A stretch of DNA of 64,000 nucleotides from Thamnidium elegans (lineage: Eukaryota; Mucoromycota; Mucoromycetes; Mucorales; Mucoraceae), in NCBI GenBank assembly GCA_025201345.1, contig JAIXMG010000030.1:124001-188000 (forward strand). Direction: 5' to 3'. The notes under the pieces are model-generated. The model ran no database searches and was not told the origin of the DNA. It saw only the letters and a list, made by a program, of their open reading frames with translations. The position numbers were made by a program, and so were the translations under genes. Shown piece by piece: positions 22,930 to 34,070 of this stretch. Within the stretch, counting starts at the first letter, position 1. Each line of letters begins with the position of its first letter.

Positions 22930-23946
22930 CTAGTTATTAAACATACGACCCAAAAAAGCCGTGGTAGTGCCCAATATACTTTGATTTTTATCAACAGAAT
23001 TATTTTCATGCAGACTTTGATTATTCGTAGTACGAGATAAGGCGATTGCTTTTAAACGATGATGTCTGTGAGCAATCTGTCTTTGCTCCAAATGAGGAAC
23101 ATACATTGTAGGCACAACGGACGTTGAGATTGAATGTTGATTTGCGCCTAACTGAATTCTAGTAACTGCCGGATTGTTCGATATTGGTTTCATATTCAAA
23201 CGCTCTAAACAACGAATTAAGCTATCCTTCATAGGATCATGAAAGTTCTTTACTGACCTATAGTGTCGACCCAGCGTCTCCAGTTCTTTATTTATCTTTT
23301 GCATGTTACGTGGATGCATCGGACTGGATTCGTCTTCTAGCTGTGATTGCTGTCGTTGTAGCATTAACTTTTGTTGGGTTCGTGATAAGTTGTTTCGCTT
23401 TGTGGCAGTGATGGGGTCTTCGCGTACACATATAAATTGAGAGCGTAATAATGGCTTTTTACTTGGGATCTCTGGTTTTAAGGGAGTGGCTATTTTGGGA
23501 TATACAGCTTTTTTAGGAATAACTAGGTTATGGGCAGTGGCATTGAAGGTTTGTTCAACGGGGGCAGCAATCACTCTATCGCTTAACGAGGCTGGGTTGC
23601 TGGTAGGTGGGTACACAGTTGTCTTTGGCGGTTCTTCTAGTTTCACAGAAGCGTTGGATTTTCTTCTGGTGGTGGTAAGTGATGTAAATGCCTTTCGGTC
23701 AAATGACATGCGATGTAATGATCGCTGCGATTGTGAACGGCGCATAGTGGGTCTCTCTTGGTCAGTCGCTAATTCAGCTTCGGAATCTGTATGGGCTGCA
23801 CTGTTGGCTCTGGCCATGGGCGCTATCTTTGCAACATGAACTCGACCGCTGGACCGTCTCTTTACATGATGTCGAGTAGGCCTTTTATGAACGGTCACTT
23901 TGTTTGTCTCTTCCTCTTCTCCCATCATAAACTTGTTTTCTTTCAT
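22930..23946 (-). CDS. TCO89-like protein (putative TORC1 subunit)
   Basis: A single-exon 338-aa basic, Ser/Arg-rich, probably disordered protein. Two conserved-looking blocks stand out: HHVKRRSSGRVHVAKIAPM near residue 26 and RTQQKLMLQRQQS...EDES near 185-205, followed by a helical stretch with NKELETLGRHYRSVKNFHDP. A TQQKL-LQR block followed by such a helix is what I remember of the fungal TCO89 family, a fungus-specific TORC1 component controlling growth. That assignment is from memory, not a search. The C-terminus ends in FLGRMFNN. An alternative is an unrelated fungus-specific regulatory protein. The 3' end faces the Ras exchange factor. Confidence 0.55.
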   Translation of the reverse strand: MKENKFMMGEEEETNKVTVHKRPTRHHVKRRSSGRVHVAKIAPMARANSAAHTDSEAELATDQERPTMRRSQSQRSLHRMSFDRKAFTSLTTTRRKSNASVKLEEPPKTTVYPPTSNPASLSDRVIAAPVEQTFNATAHNLVIPKKAVYPKIATPLKPEIPSKKPLLRSQFICVREDPITATKRNNLSRTQQKLMLQRQQSQLEDESSPMHPRNMQKINKELETLGRHYRSVKNFHDPMKDSLIRCLERLNMKPISNNPAVTRIQLGANQHSISTSVVPTMYVPHLEQRQIAHRHHRLKAIALSRTTNNQSLHENNSVDKNQSILGTTTAFLGRMFNN

Positions 23947-26900
23947 TTGTTAAATTAATTAAAGAAAAAGAAAAAAAAAAAAATATATGCCTGTACTCGT
24001 TTTTTTTTTTTTTTTTTGAATATCCGCCGATAAAGTTTGTGGGATGGCTCAAAATATCCACCGATTACCATGTTGACTCTATAATAAAGAATGTAAACCC
24101 TTTTTATTTCCTTCTGTGCTTTTTTTTTTGTGATGCTTAAAAAAACATCAAGGATTTTTAGCAGTAAAAAAGAACTCCGCATGAAGCAAATATCTCCTTC
24201 GTGGGGGGGGGGAAATATCTCAAGGTACCTTTTTTTAAAAATCCAATTACGTCTACTGACCCACAGTAGAAATAAAAGTTAATTGACTCATATCCCGAGG
24301 GTTTTCTATAATAATACTGAAAAAGTATCGATGCAAAGGACAATCGATATTTTTGTTTGTTCGCGCAATTTAATAATGGAAGGATCTAGACCTTCAGTAG
24401 TCCCTTAAGCAATATCTAGTACAAGGCCATCAGTATGAGCATTGTAGACTACCGGCAATACGTGAGGCTGGTATCATTGGAATTGTTAGGATCAAAATAC
24501 TTTTTTTTTATTTTTTTCGTGCTGAGAGTTAGCAGACAATGTTTTGCCATGTGTGGTGTATATAGTCTATATTTACATCGGAGCCTGTGGTTGCGCAAAA
24601 GGCAAGAATCGTTAAAGCTTAAAACACCATCCAAGGCACTCGATGTTTTATTAACCAAAAGAGCGAAATACTCTCTCGAGATTTACAACATACTTCATCC
24701 AAGGTTCTCCATTTTCTTTTTCACTTTCAAACATGAAAAAAAAAAAGCTCTCAAGCCTCTTGTGCTCTTTTTAGAACCATGAACAAGATACCTATCACAC
24801 TAAAAAAAAAAAAAAAAAAAAAGCTTTCACCACAGAATTGCTATTTTAGCTAATAAGGCAAAAATGACTGGTCTAACGGTATGTACGCATTGAAAGTCAA
24901 GGCAGGTAACAATACTACTGGTATCATAGGAATGTTTATATCTGGACATTTAACAACGGTTCCGTTTTGTTGATATCGAGGAGTGACTAGGTAAAGGTAT
25001 AAACTATGTACTCCCCCTAGATCCCAAAAGCTACGTCTTTTTTTTTTCTTTGGGGGGGAGATTTGTTGTCGATTAAGAAAATGTAAGGCGTATTATATTC
25101 GTTTTTGTTCTTTTTTAAAATAAAAGCATGGTTTCTGTTGATTAAAACCTGAACGAATTAGAAAAAACTGCTTCTCGGCCTGCTAACTATAAAACCTCAA
25201 CAACGGTGTTCCTTTAAAATGGCTCGAAATGTGGTGGATACGAATGATCCATACATTTGAACACGTGTATTATAGCAGTAGACTTAATCGCTTAAATCTC
25301 ATATTAACGTGGAAGCTGATCTCATCTACTGACTCTATGTATCGTAATTAGGTTATTTTACTTTGAACCGTTCCTGCAATAGAAAAAGAAAAAAAATACT
25401 TGGATGTTTGATATAAAGCTTGTATCATCATACGGTATAGGATGAATGCAAAGTAAAATGTTTCATATACAGTTTCATACAAACTTGATATATGCTGGCG
25501 TAGCCAATTGAATTCAATCCCTAGTTTCGGTTTCGATACATTTCTAGACATCGATGCGCATATTTTAAAAAAAAAATTGATTCCTCTCGAAAGCAAAAAA
25601 AAATAGTTTTGGTTAAAAACAAGATATTCAGTGTATCAGTTATGCTAGATAGACTTAAGACTTGAGCTTGTTGCTGATACAAAAAAAAAACTCTTTGGTT
25701 AATACCATTACAATAACCAGAAAAACGTTTCTGTATGGTTCTGACAACATAATTAACGCTTTATATCAACTAAACATTTGTAAGCATAAACGGATAATAA
25801 TTGAGAGCGTAGTGGTTAGAAGATAATGTTTACATATATAAAAGAAAAAAAGTCGAGTGATATTAATTCTGCATAAATTAAATGACCTATAAATAAAAAG
25901 TGGTTTTAACACTTGCAGAAATGATGAGAGCAAGTACCCCCCCCCCTATTTGCTAAACAAAGGTTCGTGACAACTTTCTTCATTAATACACGTTAGTACA
26001 CGGCCCGTTAATAATTTCAAATGACTCGAGTGTTTGTCGTCAAAGCGTTATTGGATGTAAATTAGAGTTACTAAGTTTTTTTTCTTTTCTTTTTTAAAAA
26101 AAATGGGGGGGGGGGGTTTACATTAAAGATCTCTTATATATATCTATTTTTTTTTCTGTATTATTTCTGTACCGAGGGTACGTTACCTTTAAACTTGGGC
26201 AACAAAATGCATTTACAAACACGAAAAAAACGTGATCAGACCTTTTCTAATTTTAGAAACATGAGTTAATGACTGATTTGAGCGATTTTTTTTTTTTTTA
26301 TATCTTTTTCCGTGGAGAAGGGTCTTAGTTGATGATCCGTGATACAGGTCAGTTTTATATATAAGACAATATTACCAGAAACAAGCTTTTTTGTTGTTGT
26401 TACTGCAAAACGTCGTTTTCTTTTTTTAAATTACTGGAATCGGTTCCTGAGAAAGTTATACAAATATATATTGTTGTGTTTGTAAACGAGTTCGCTAGCT
26501 TAATTACAGGTAGTGGGGGATCCGATGTCAAGTTCAAAAATGGTATTATTTTTGCATAATATAAAACTTTTCTTAGGGGGGAGGATGGCGTCAATCGTTT
26601 TTTTTTTTTAATAAGGGGTCAACTAAGCCCTCCTGTCGTTCTTTATTCATATTACCAATAAAGTTATTGTTATCGTCATCATATTTTAATATTATTTAGG
26701 CAACAACGCGTGTGTGTTACGTGTAATAAGGATGGGTTTATAAAATAATAAAAAATGGTGTCAATCAAATCGAGAATCGGAAGAAAAATTGCATATTAAA
26801 AAATGTGGTAAGTGATGGTAGTGCAATAGTAGTAGTACGACAACATTTCGTAATACAGCGTAAAAAAAAAAGATAATAACAACAACAAAGCCCATTTTTT

Positions 26901-27426
26901 TTTAAAAAAAAAAAGAAAAAAAAAAGAAAAAAAAGAAGGTATATTTCTTATGCAGAATACACAAAATGACAACATAACGTGCACACCATACATGTACTTT
27001 GATATAGATAAAGTGTATAATGATGATCCATATGATTCCGATTAATCATAGTTGTAGAACACACACGCATATAACGCGGAACACATCCCGCCCAGTCAAC
27101 TCGGAGTTTCACAAGTTACAAAAAGAGGTATTTATTGTTGTCCAATATCACAAAGGGAAAAAGAAGATATTTTTAAATTTTATTGTAATTTTTTGTTTAA
27201 GCAACAAGTTGCTTCATCTTTATACTACCATATATAGGAATACCGTCCTGTGTATAAGCAACACGAGTAGTACTTACAGATTTGTTGTTGTTGTCCTTAC
27301 ATGTCATTAAAGAACCGATGATATTGTAACCATATATTGTAGTCAATAGACTAAAAAAGCACATGAATGAAATATTTAAAATATATTTTGTTTGGCGTAT
27401 AGTGAATAGAACTGATACCGCTGCTT

Positions 27427-27460
<34 letters not shown>

Positions 27461-27482
27461 GGTTGTGATTGTTGTGGTTATG

Positions 27483-27515
<33 letters not shown>

Positions 27516-27704
27516 ATTGTTGTTGTTGTTCTTAAAAAAAAAAATTTGTTATGTTGCTATTGCCTTTTCAAGACCTACTTTTTTTTTTTTTTTTCTTATA
27601 AAAGAGGGGGACTTGAATATATAAAAAAAAAGAAAAAAAAAAAAGCCCATTTTATAATTCAAATCTTTTTTTTTCTTTCATATATATTTTACACTTTAAA
27701 AACA
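23947..27704. other. Long gene-poor region
   Basis: About 3.7 kb with no convincing gene. It holds many homopolymer runs (poly-G at 24205 and 26105, poly-C at 25937, poly-A at 24801) and a (GTT)n microsatellite at 27425-27531. A coding-like relic may lie on the minus strand near 24480-24665 (SSALDGVLSFNDSCLLRNHR), following a stop and without start or splice structure. A second weak open frame lies near 25350-25590. The right end holds the promoter of the Myb-like gene. Confidence 0.45.
27425..27531. repeat. (GTT)n microsatellite
   Basis: An imperfect tract of about 35 GTT units interrupted by a few GGT, GAT and ATT triplets. The plus strand reads as poly-valine in one frame, which is an artefact of the repeat and not a gene. 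Confidence 0.95.
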
Positions 27705-28394
27705 ATGAATGGTAATAACTCTATAAAAGAAAAAAAAAAAACCTAATATTCTAACCTTTTTTTTCTTCTAGTATCAGAATTACTTAACCCTTTAAACAGC
27801 TCAACTACCAGCCAACGTTCTAGATGTATATCGACACCTATTATTCCTCTTCACAATAGTAATAGATATTATCAACAACAAATAGAGGATGACAACAATA
27901 CTATGATTGGTAAACCTAGAAGCAGATTCTCTGAATACGAAGATAATATTATTCGTAATGGTGTTGCTCAAAGATTAACCTGGGGTCAAATATCCGATCT
28001 CTTACCTCATCGTAAGCGTGCTACTTGCTTTAATCGATACAGAACGTTACAAGGTATTCGCAAATCACGTAAACAAAGCTCATCGGAAACAACTTCACCT
28101 CTCATGACATGCTCATTATCTACTACATCTACTACATCATCACTTAGTCCCTTGAGTCCCGTCACATCTTGCTTTGGAGGTCCTACCACTCCTCCTCCTT
28201 CATTATCGTTACCGCCATTAGTGACCTCTTGGTCCTCAGCTGACATCATTTATCCTATTAACAAACATCAAGATAATGGCAGTAGTGACTCATCTTTCCC
28301 ATCAGAAGACGATGAACAATTCCATAACAAAAGAAGTCATCGTGTTGCTTTACCTGCAATTAGACATTATCAACAACCTTATTATAACTTGTAA
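27705..28394 (+). CDS. Myb/SANT-like DNA-binding protein
   Basis: Two exons: 27705-27711 (only ATG-AAT-G) and 27772-28394, with a CTAAC branch site in the 60-nt intron; 209 aa starting MNVSELLNPL, a beginning common among mucoralean transcription factors. One Myb-like repeat lies at about residues 48-95 (RSRFSEYEDNIIRNGVAQR, then a Trp in LTWGQISDLLPHRK and a Tyr in NRYRTL), with the spaced aromatics of such a helix-turn-helix. The rest is Ser/Thr/Pro-rich and ends QQPYYNL. It is probably a nuclear transcription regulator; the target is unknown. An ATG at 27903 would give a shorter protein, but the intron and the conserved start favour the long form. Confidence 0.72.
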
Positions 28395-28631
28395 ATTTCT
28401 TTCTTTCTCTCTCTCTTCTCCCTCTTTTTTTTTTTTTTTCAATCCCATTCTTGTAGAATACTTATGTTTCTTCTATCTTTTTTTTTTATATATATTATAT
28501 ATATCCATTATATCCAAACCATATACATACGTTACTTATGCCTTTTTCTTTTGTATTTTTATGATTTCATACATCCTTTTTTTTTTATAAATAATATAAA
28601 TAAACAAATAAATATTTTTTTATTCGAATAA

Positions 28632-29558
28632 TTAAGTGCCTCGATATTTAGCAAATGTTTCTTTTACACCTTTACCTTGTTGAATAGCTTTCATACACTG
28701 ATCATCAATGGCAACATATTTGGCACAATTTAAAATGACTGACTCAACTAAATCTTTTGGAATACAAATGATTCCATCCAGATCGGCTACAATGATGTCA
28801 CTTGGGTACACAACCACGGGTGAAATGGTAGAAAGTGTGATTGGAACCTGGAGTTCAGAAGGTCGTACAAAAGCGTTCTGTGGCAAAATTGAGTGGGACC
28901 TAGCAAACACTGGGAAATTCATTGCTCGGTGCTCGCTTAAATCTCTTACGCGACCGTCAATCACGACTCCTTTTACTCCTTTTGCTTTTGCTCTTGCAGA
29001 CATGAGACCTCCCCAGACTGCATTTTTAACATCTATGTGTATGGTGAATTGTTGTTTCTTTTCTTTTTTTTAAAAATAAATAAATTATATGAGCTTTTTT
29101 TTTTACCTGGGGGAGCAGAGATAACAACTACAGATCCTTCATGGGCCGCGTCTACCTACTCACACACAAAAAAAAACCCTTATTCATTTCACAATCATAA
29201 TAAACAAATAAAAATAAAAAAACTTACAAAGTGCTCTTTTGGTGTAGGTGATGTAGTATCCGATTTTTCAACCATCTTTTTTTTTTGTTAGTAGTAATAC
29301 TTTTGGGAGATATTTTACAAGTGTAATACCTTGACCGTAAATGCTGGACCAACAATTCGCGTATCACCTTGACAATAGGCAGGAGACCATAACTCGATAT
29401 CAGGAATATAACCACCCCAAGGTCCCTGTCCCAACTTCAAAAGAGCATCTGCAATCTATTATTTTTTTGTTGTCAGTTTTTTTTTTTTTTCTTGGGGTGT
29501 TTCATACGCGTACCTCACAAGTAGAATACTTTTTTAACTCTTCTAAAGAACTTGTCAT
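28632..29558 (-). CDS. RraA-like / HMG-aldolase-like protein
   Basis: Five exons: 29558-29514, 29455-29330, 29275-29228, 29155-29107 and 29032-28632; 222 aa. It belongs to the RraA/DlpA fold, which includes 4-hydroxy-4-methyl-2-oxoglutarate aldolases and oxaloacetate decarboxylases. The blocks are IADALLKLG, RIVGPAFTVK, the SPTPKEHFVDAAHEG segment, VVVISAP, GGLMSARAKAKGVKGVVIDG and RVRDLSE, then PSDIIVADLDGI. GG-x-x-S...G-x-V-x-D-G-x-x-R-D carries the metal- and substrate-binding Arg-Asp pair (RVRD). This suggests a divalent-metal aldolase or decarboxylase acting on small keto-acids; the true substrate is not known for fungal members. Exons of 45-49 nt make it easy to miss. The 3' end faces the Myb-like gene. 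Confidence 0.88.
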
Positions 29559-29730
29559 GACAAAAAAAAAGTATATAAAAAGAGAGATGGAAGCGTAAAA
29601 ATTAAAGTGTTAATTTTTTCTTTTTTGAGGACATACTAATAAGCCAATAAAATAGTCAGAATTAGTGTAAGGAATAGTGTAACCCGGCTTGCATTATAAA
29701 CTGTCTCAGCAGACAGTAGATTTGTACCTG

Positions 29731-29766
<36 letters not shown>

Positions 29767-30709
29767 TATTTTTGTAGTAAACTTGCTTCACTTAATGTAT
29801 GTTGTAATATACGCTAAAAAAAATTCTGTATCGACTAAAAGTCAATATGTACTTGTTTCTAGATCAGTTTTTACACTTAAATCAATTGTTAAATTTGAAC
29901 AGAAGACTGATACAAAGGATAAGCAAGGTCCCCCCCCCATAAATAAACGGTCTTTATCTCGATAAGAAGTTTAGTAAACAAGTTTACTGCATACTCTATC
30001 AACACTGAAGACATCTTTATCCGTTCGAAAGAGCCCAAATAGCTACGTATTTTACTACTTTGGCAATAGACCATTCATAATATCTTTCTATATATAAAAA
30101 AAAACTGCAAACATAACTAATTCTTATTTTTATTACGGTGATGAATCATCAATCATGTCATTTAGTTTTCGGCGTTTTGCCATCTAATTGTAATTTAAAA
30201 AAAAATATCATCAAGCATGTTTCTTGTATGCTCATGGTGGCGTAATATACTATTATTTGTTTCATACACTCCTATTTATACATTTGTTAATCATTATACA
30301 TGTGCGAATCCTATCGTTCCAATTCGATTCACGCAAGATTGCTTTTCGTGCAGATAAAATGAGTGCAAGAAAAAAAGTAATAAAATACACTTTTTTTTTT
30401 GACCGACCGTGCAAATAAAACGGTGTATCAAGAATCCCCCCCCCCTTTTTTTAATTGCTGTTGTCAATTCGTGACAACAGGTTAAATCATGTGATAATTA
30501 CTCTATTTTTTTTTTCTTTGCATAATTTCAATCTGAACTTAATTTGTTGAGGGAAAAAAAAGGGGGGTTTTTTTTTTTTTTATTTTTTTTATTTGTTAAA
30601 TCTGACATGACAAAGGAAAAAATAAGTTATTTACCTTGATAATGACGAATAAAGAGGCGTATATTTTTTTTTTCACTCTTTTCTTTTACGTTCTTTTGTT
30701 CATTATAAT
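29559..30709. other. Divergent intergenic region
   Basis: Lies between the divergent RraA-like gene and the two-TM protein gene. It contains a long poly-A run near 29731-29761, a perfect 9-bp inverted repeat (CTGTTGTCA / TGACAACAG, 5-nt loop) at 30458-30480, and pyrimidine-rich DNA before the ATG at 30710. No gene is seen. Confidence 0.45.
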
Positions 30710-32038
30710 ATGTTCTCAAAACATACAGCTGAAGCATCCGTTTCGAAAATAGAGTCTTTCAATGATTCGAAGGTCGGTTTGCAGTATTTTAAAGTTGGAA
30801 GAGAGAAACATGAGAGTAGAAAGATACCAATTTGTATGAGTGGTCCGGATACCATGGTACAAGAACATGTCTCACTAAAGAAACATTCTGATGCTGAATT
30901 AAGCGCAATATCTGTACTGATGAACCGTGGTATCAAGAAGACGCTTGGTGTAGGCACTCCGCTACGTTTATACATTGAAGACGATCAACCGGCATCATTA
31001 CAAAAGTCAGACGACGACGCAGACGAAACCAGACCGCCTTCGCTGTATATCGATTTGGATGTTCAAGAGAATCAATCGGATGAGCATCGTCATAAATTAT
31101 CCAGTGAGCGTTCTACTTCACCAAACATCCCTCCTCCTGTTGAACACGACGCACAAAGTTGGAAAACACCTGCTCTTACCTCCGTTTACTCTTATGACGA
31201 GGATCGATCTACTTTTATGACAGTGTCTCCTCGTATATCTACAACGGTTTCAATTGCCCATTTGACTGAAAATAACAATAAAGAGTTTACAGAAGAAACC
31301 TGGGGAGCTATCTTTCATCCTCAAAGTACATTTAAACATATTAAGGGAGAACTGGAGTATCATGCTTGGAATTCAACTAATTTGCCTGTAGCTGCTGCTC
31401 GCGTTGCTCAAAGAGTCATGCTTATTCAACCTGAATGTCCTGGTTTGCCAGAGCAAGCTGAAGCAACACTACCAAAGATCATGCCGTCTCCGCCACTAAA
31501 GCCATCCCCTGTGCTAACGATTCCATCCGAATTCGAATCATGTCCAGCTGTAGACGCGCCCAAAGAACATTACTTTGACATGTTGAAAAAGATTCGAGGA
31601 GAGTCAAGTTGTAATAGCTCGGTTAACAGCGAGGCATCTCAATACCAATTAAATCGACTAGCTATAAAGTATTTAATACCGGCTATATCAACGAATAAAG
31701 AAAAATATTCAATTGAAGATGGAACACCTGTGACGGCACAAGCTATGATCGTAGAACCGGAAATAATATATGATACAAGTCGTTATTGGACAGAACAAAA
31801 ATTGTTTTGGGCTGGCTTTGTGTGCCCTTTGCTTTGGCTTTATGGAAGTTACTGTATTCGAGCTAGTAGCGCTAATTATTCGATCGATGTACTGTGGCAA
31901 AGAAGGTGTCGTATTGCGTCGCTGTACTTTTCGGCAATTGCGGCTGTGGTCGTGTTGGTTACGGCTGTAAAGGCGGCGGGTAGCGCAGGCGTACGACAAG
32001 CTCAGTCTGATGCTATACGTGCTGTTATTGCAGATTAA
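30710..32038 (+). CDS. Hypothetical protein with two C-terminal membrane helices
   Basis: A single-exon frame of 442 aa. Residues 1-360 are polar, Ser/Pro-rich and likely disordered, with no domain I recognise. Two hydrophobic segments follow at about 364-384 (LFWAGFVCPLLWLYGSYCI) and 401-424 (IASLYFSAIAAVVVLVTAVK), separated by a short basic loop with WQRRCR. The WTEQKLFWAGF-x-CPLLWLYG stretch is a pattern I associate with uncharacterised fungal tail-anchored-like proteins whose long N-terminus faces the cytosol. No signal peptide is visible. Codon use resembles neighbouring genes and the frame is long and uninterrupted, so it is a real gene; its role is unknown. It converges on FCF2 with a gap of about 165 bp. 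Confidence 0.78.
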   Translation: MFSKHTAEASVSKIESFNDSKVGLQYFKVGREKHESRKIPICMSGPDTMVQEHVSLKKHSDAELSAISVLMNRGIKKTLGVGTPLRLYIEDDQPASLQKSDDDADETRPPSLYIDLDVQENQSDEHRHKLSSERSTSPNIPPPVEHDAQSWKTPALTSVYSYDEDRSTFMTVSPRISTTVSIAHLTENNNKEFTEETWGAIFHPQSTFKHIKGELEYHAWNSTNLPVAAARVAQRVMLIQPECPGLPEQAEATLPKIMPSPPLKPSPVLTIPSEFESCPAVDAPKEHYFDMLKKIRGESSCNSSVNSEASQYQLNRLAIKYLIPAISTNKEKYSIEDGTPVTAQAMIVEPEIIYDTSRYWTEQKLFWAGFVCPLLWLYGSYCIRASSANYSIDVLWQRRCRIASLYFSAIAAVVVLVTAVKAAGSAGVRQAQSDAIRAVIAD

Positions 32039-32202
32039 AAATAATAAAAATACTTCCTTTTTTTTTTTTAATATATTTATTTTTTGAAACTATACAGAAG
32101 AATGGGATGTTGTGTGTGGGATTGCAGTGCGTATTATAAAATGCCAAAAAAAAAGGGGGGGGGCGTAAAAGAGTGGTATTATATATGTATTTATCTATTA
32201 AA

Positions 32203-33180
32203 TTATTTGTTCTTTTGTCTTTGAGCCTTGAGTTTCTTGAAATGCTTCTTTCCTCCACTATTTGTTCTTTCTTGAACTTCGTTATACTTGCGCTTATAGT
32301 ATGACTTTTGATCATCGTTTGCCATTAATTCGTCGACAATTGTTTGCTTACGGTCCTTCTTGTTCAAACGAGCAGAGTAGAATTCAGTTGGACTTTCGAT
32401 AATAGTGCCGATTTGAAAGTATTTGGGGTCAGGACGGTTACCCATCTTTTTATAATGTCTCTTACGATCTAAAATATGACGCATCTTGAGTACTTGTAAA
32501 TCACGCTTAATCTCAGGTGTAATCTCGGGTTTGGGCATATCGAACCATGCTGAACCTGTAGTCTTTTCTCTTTCCTAATTATCCCAATTATCAGTTATGT
32601 TTTTTTTTCTCTTGTTTGTATTACTTACAATTTGACGTTCCTTCTTATTAAGCTTCTTGGGCTCATCATCCTTGGAAGGCTTTAAAGTAACAGCAGCCTT
32701 TTTAGAAGACTTTTCTCCAGGACTTAATAACTCGACTGCCTCAGTTACCAATTTTGATCGACCGGTGTGTATATTGAAATAAAGCTCTTGGCCAACAGCA
32801 ATACCAAGATCCATTTTGGAAATCTTTGTATCGATAGGTTTTTTGGTGTCCTCGAGTTGGATATTGGCAGATTGGATTTTAAGAGCCTCTTGTGCCTTCT
32901 TTAAAAGCTCGTCGAGATCGTCATCATCGTCACTGTCCTCTTCACTTTCCTCTGCGCTTTCCTCCTCGCTATCCTCTTCACTTTCCTCTGCGCTCTCGTC
33001 TTCGCTCTCTTCTTTAGCAATTTCGACCTGCTTAAGTTGGGTCTCCTCGATCTCTTTAGTGGGGCTTTGCTTGGCTTCCATTTGTTTTAAATCCAACTTT
33101 GCCAAGTTGTCTAAATCGATCTTTTGTTGAGTTTTACTTTCAAGTTTTCTACGGTGAGCGCGTGTAAGTCTTTCAGTCAT
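32203..33180 (-). CDS. FCF2: rRNA-processing protein FCF2
   Basis: Two exons: 33180-32629 and 32574-32203; 307 aa. The C-terminal exon is an almost complete Fcf2 domain: TTGSAWFDMPKPEITPEIKR, KMRHILDRKRHYKK, PKYFQIGTIIESPTEFYSAR and KRKYNEVQE. In yeast Fcf2 is a nucleolar factor needed for early cleavages of pre-rRNA and 40S subunit assembly; animal relatives are DNTTIP2/TdIF2. The N-terminal half is charged, with a long acidic Glu/Ser/Asp run (about residues 58-95) and a Lys-rich linker. The intron falls exactly before the conserved domain. The longer N-terminus is more like filamentous fungal and animal members than the short yeast protein. Confidence 0.92.
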
Positions 33181-34070
33181 TTTGTAAGTAAAAACGCTTT
33201 TTTTTTTAAAAAATATAAAAAAATAAAAAAGAAAAAAATTATGTTATCTTAAAAACGGGTGGCTTTCTTGTGAACTCCCCCACAAAAAGACTAGAGGAAG
33301 CGAAGTCACAAAGGGGCAAACCGGTCACGAAATTTATATTCTCTTCTGTCAGCTATAAAAAAGGTATACTACAAAAAAGTTTTCTTTTCTTTTTTTTTTT
33401 CTTTAAGGCACTTTCGAAGCTTTTCGTGAATAATCACAACATGTCTCGGAAAGTCAAAAAGGAGCCAAGATCAATATTTATAAAAAATGAAAACGAAAAA
33501 AAAAAACTTTTATTGAGAGAGAGAGAGAGAGGGGAATGTATGTAGTCCGGATACTATCGTTACGATAACAAGTACAGCTTTTTTTGGAGAGAGAAAAATA
33601 AACAGAAAATGTCAAACTTAAATAATAATGACAAGTTGCTAAGCTACATAGTGACTATAAACTGGTTGCCATAAGAAATGGGCTCTCATAAATCATCTTT
33701 TGTGATATATGGCGACAGGATAGTCATACCGTCAGGGTTTCAGAACTGCCCGTCTAGTACGTAGCAGTTACGATCGTTAGTTATGTATTTGACACAAGGC
33801 TGATATAACAAATACTTTTTTATTTGTTGTTTTCCTCGCTCCTCGCTTGTATACTGTTTTAAGCTTCTAACAAATATTTTTCTCCGTCTATACAAAAAAA
33901 AAAAAAAAAAAAAAAAGGGCATTTTGTTTGTTTATTGATTTTAAATCTATACAGATGAACATATCAGGTTCCTCGAATTCTAATTAACTCGTTGGCAACA
34001 ATGAGTAACAACACTTGCATCAATAATTGAGAGAATTAAGAGACAATTCCGACTTAGAATGGGTTCAATA
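33181..34070. other. Intergenic, left flank of the tandem repeat
   Basis: Contains the FCF2 promoter side, a (GA)n stretch at about 33515-33532 and a poly-A run near 33895-33916. No supported coding frame. Confidence 0.45.

Noticed and set aside
25348..25596. An 82-aa minus-strand frame (LGIEFNWLRQHISSLYET)
   Set aside because: No start context, splice structure or recognisable motif in a gene-poor region; probably chance.
27363..27746. A 127-aa plus-strand open frame rich in valine
   Set aside because: It is the translation of the (GTT)n microsatellite and adjacent poly-T/poly-A tracts and overlaps the true start of the Myb-like gene in another frame.
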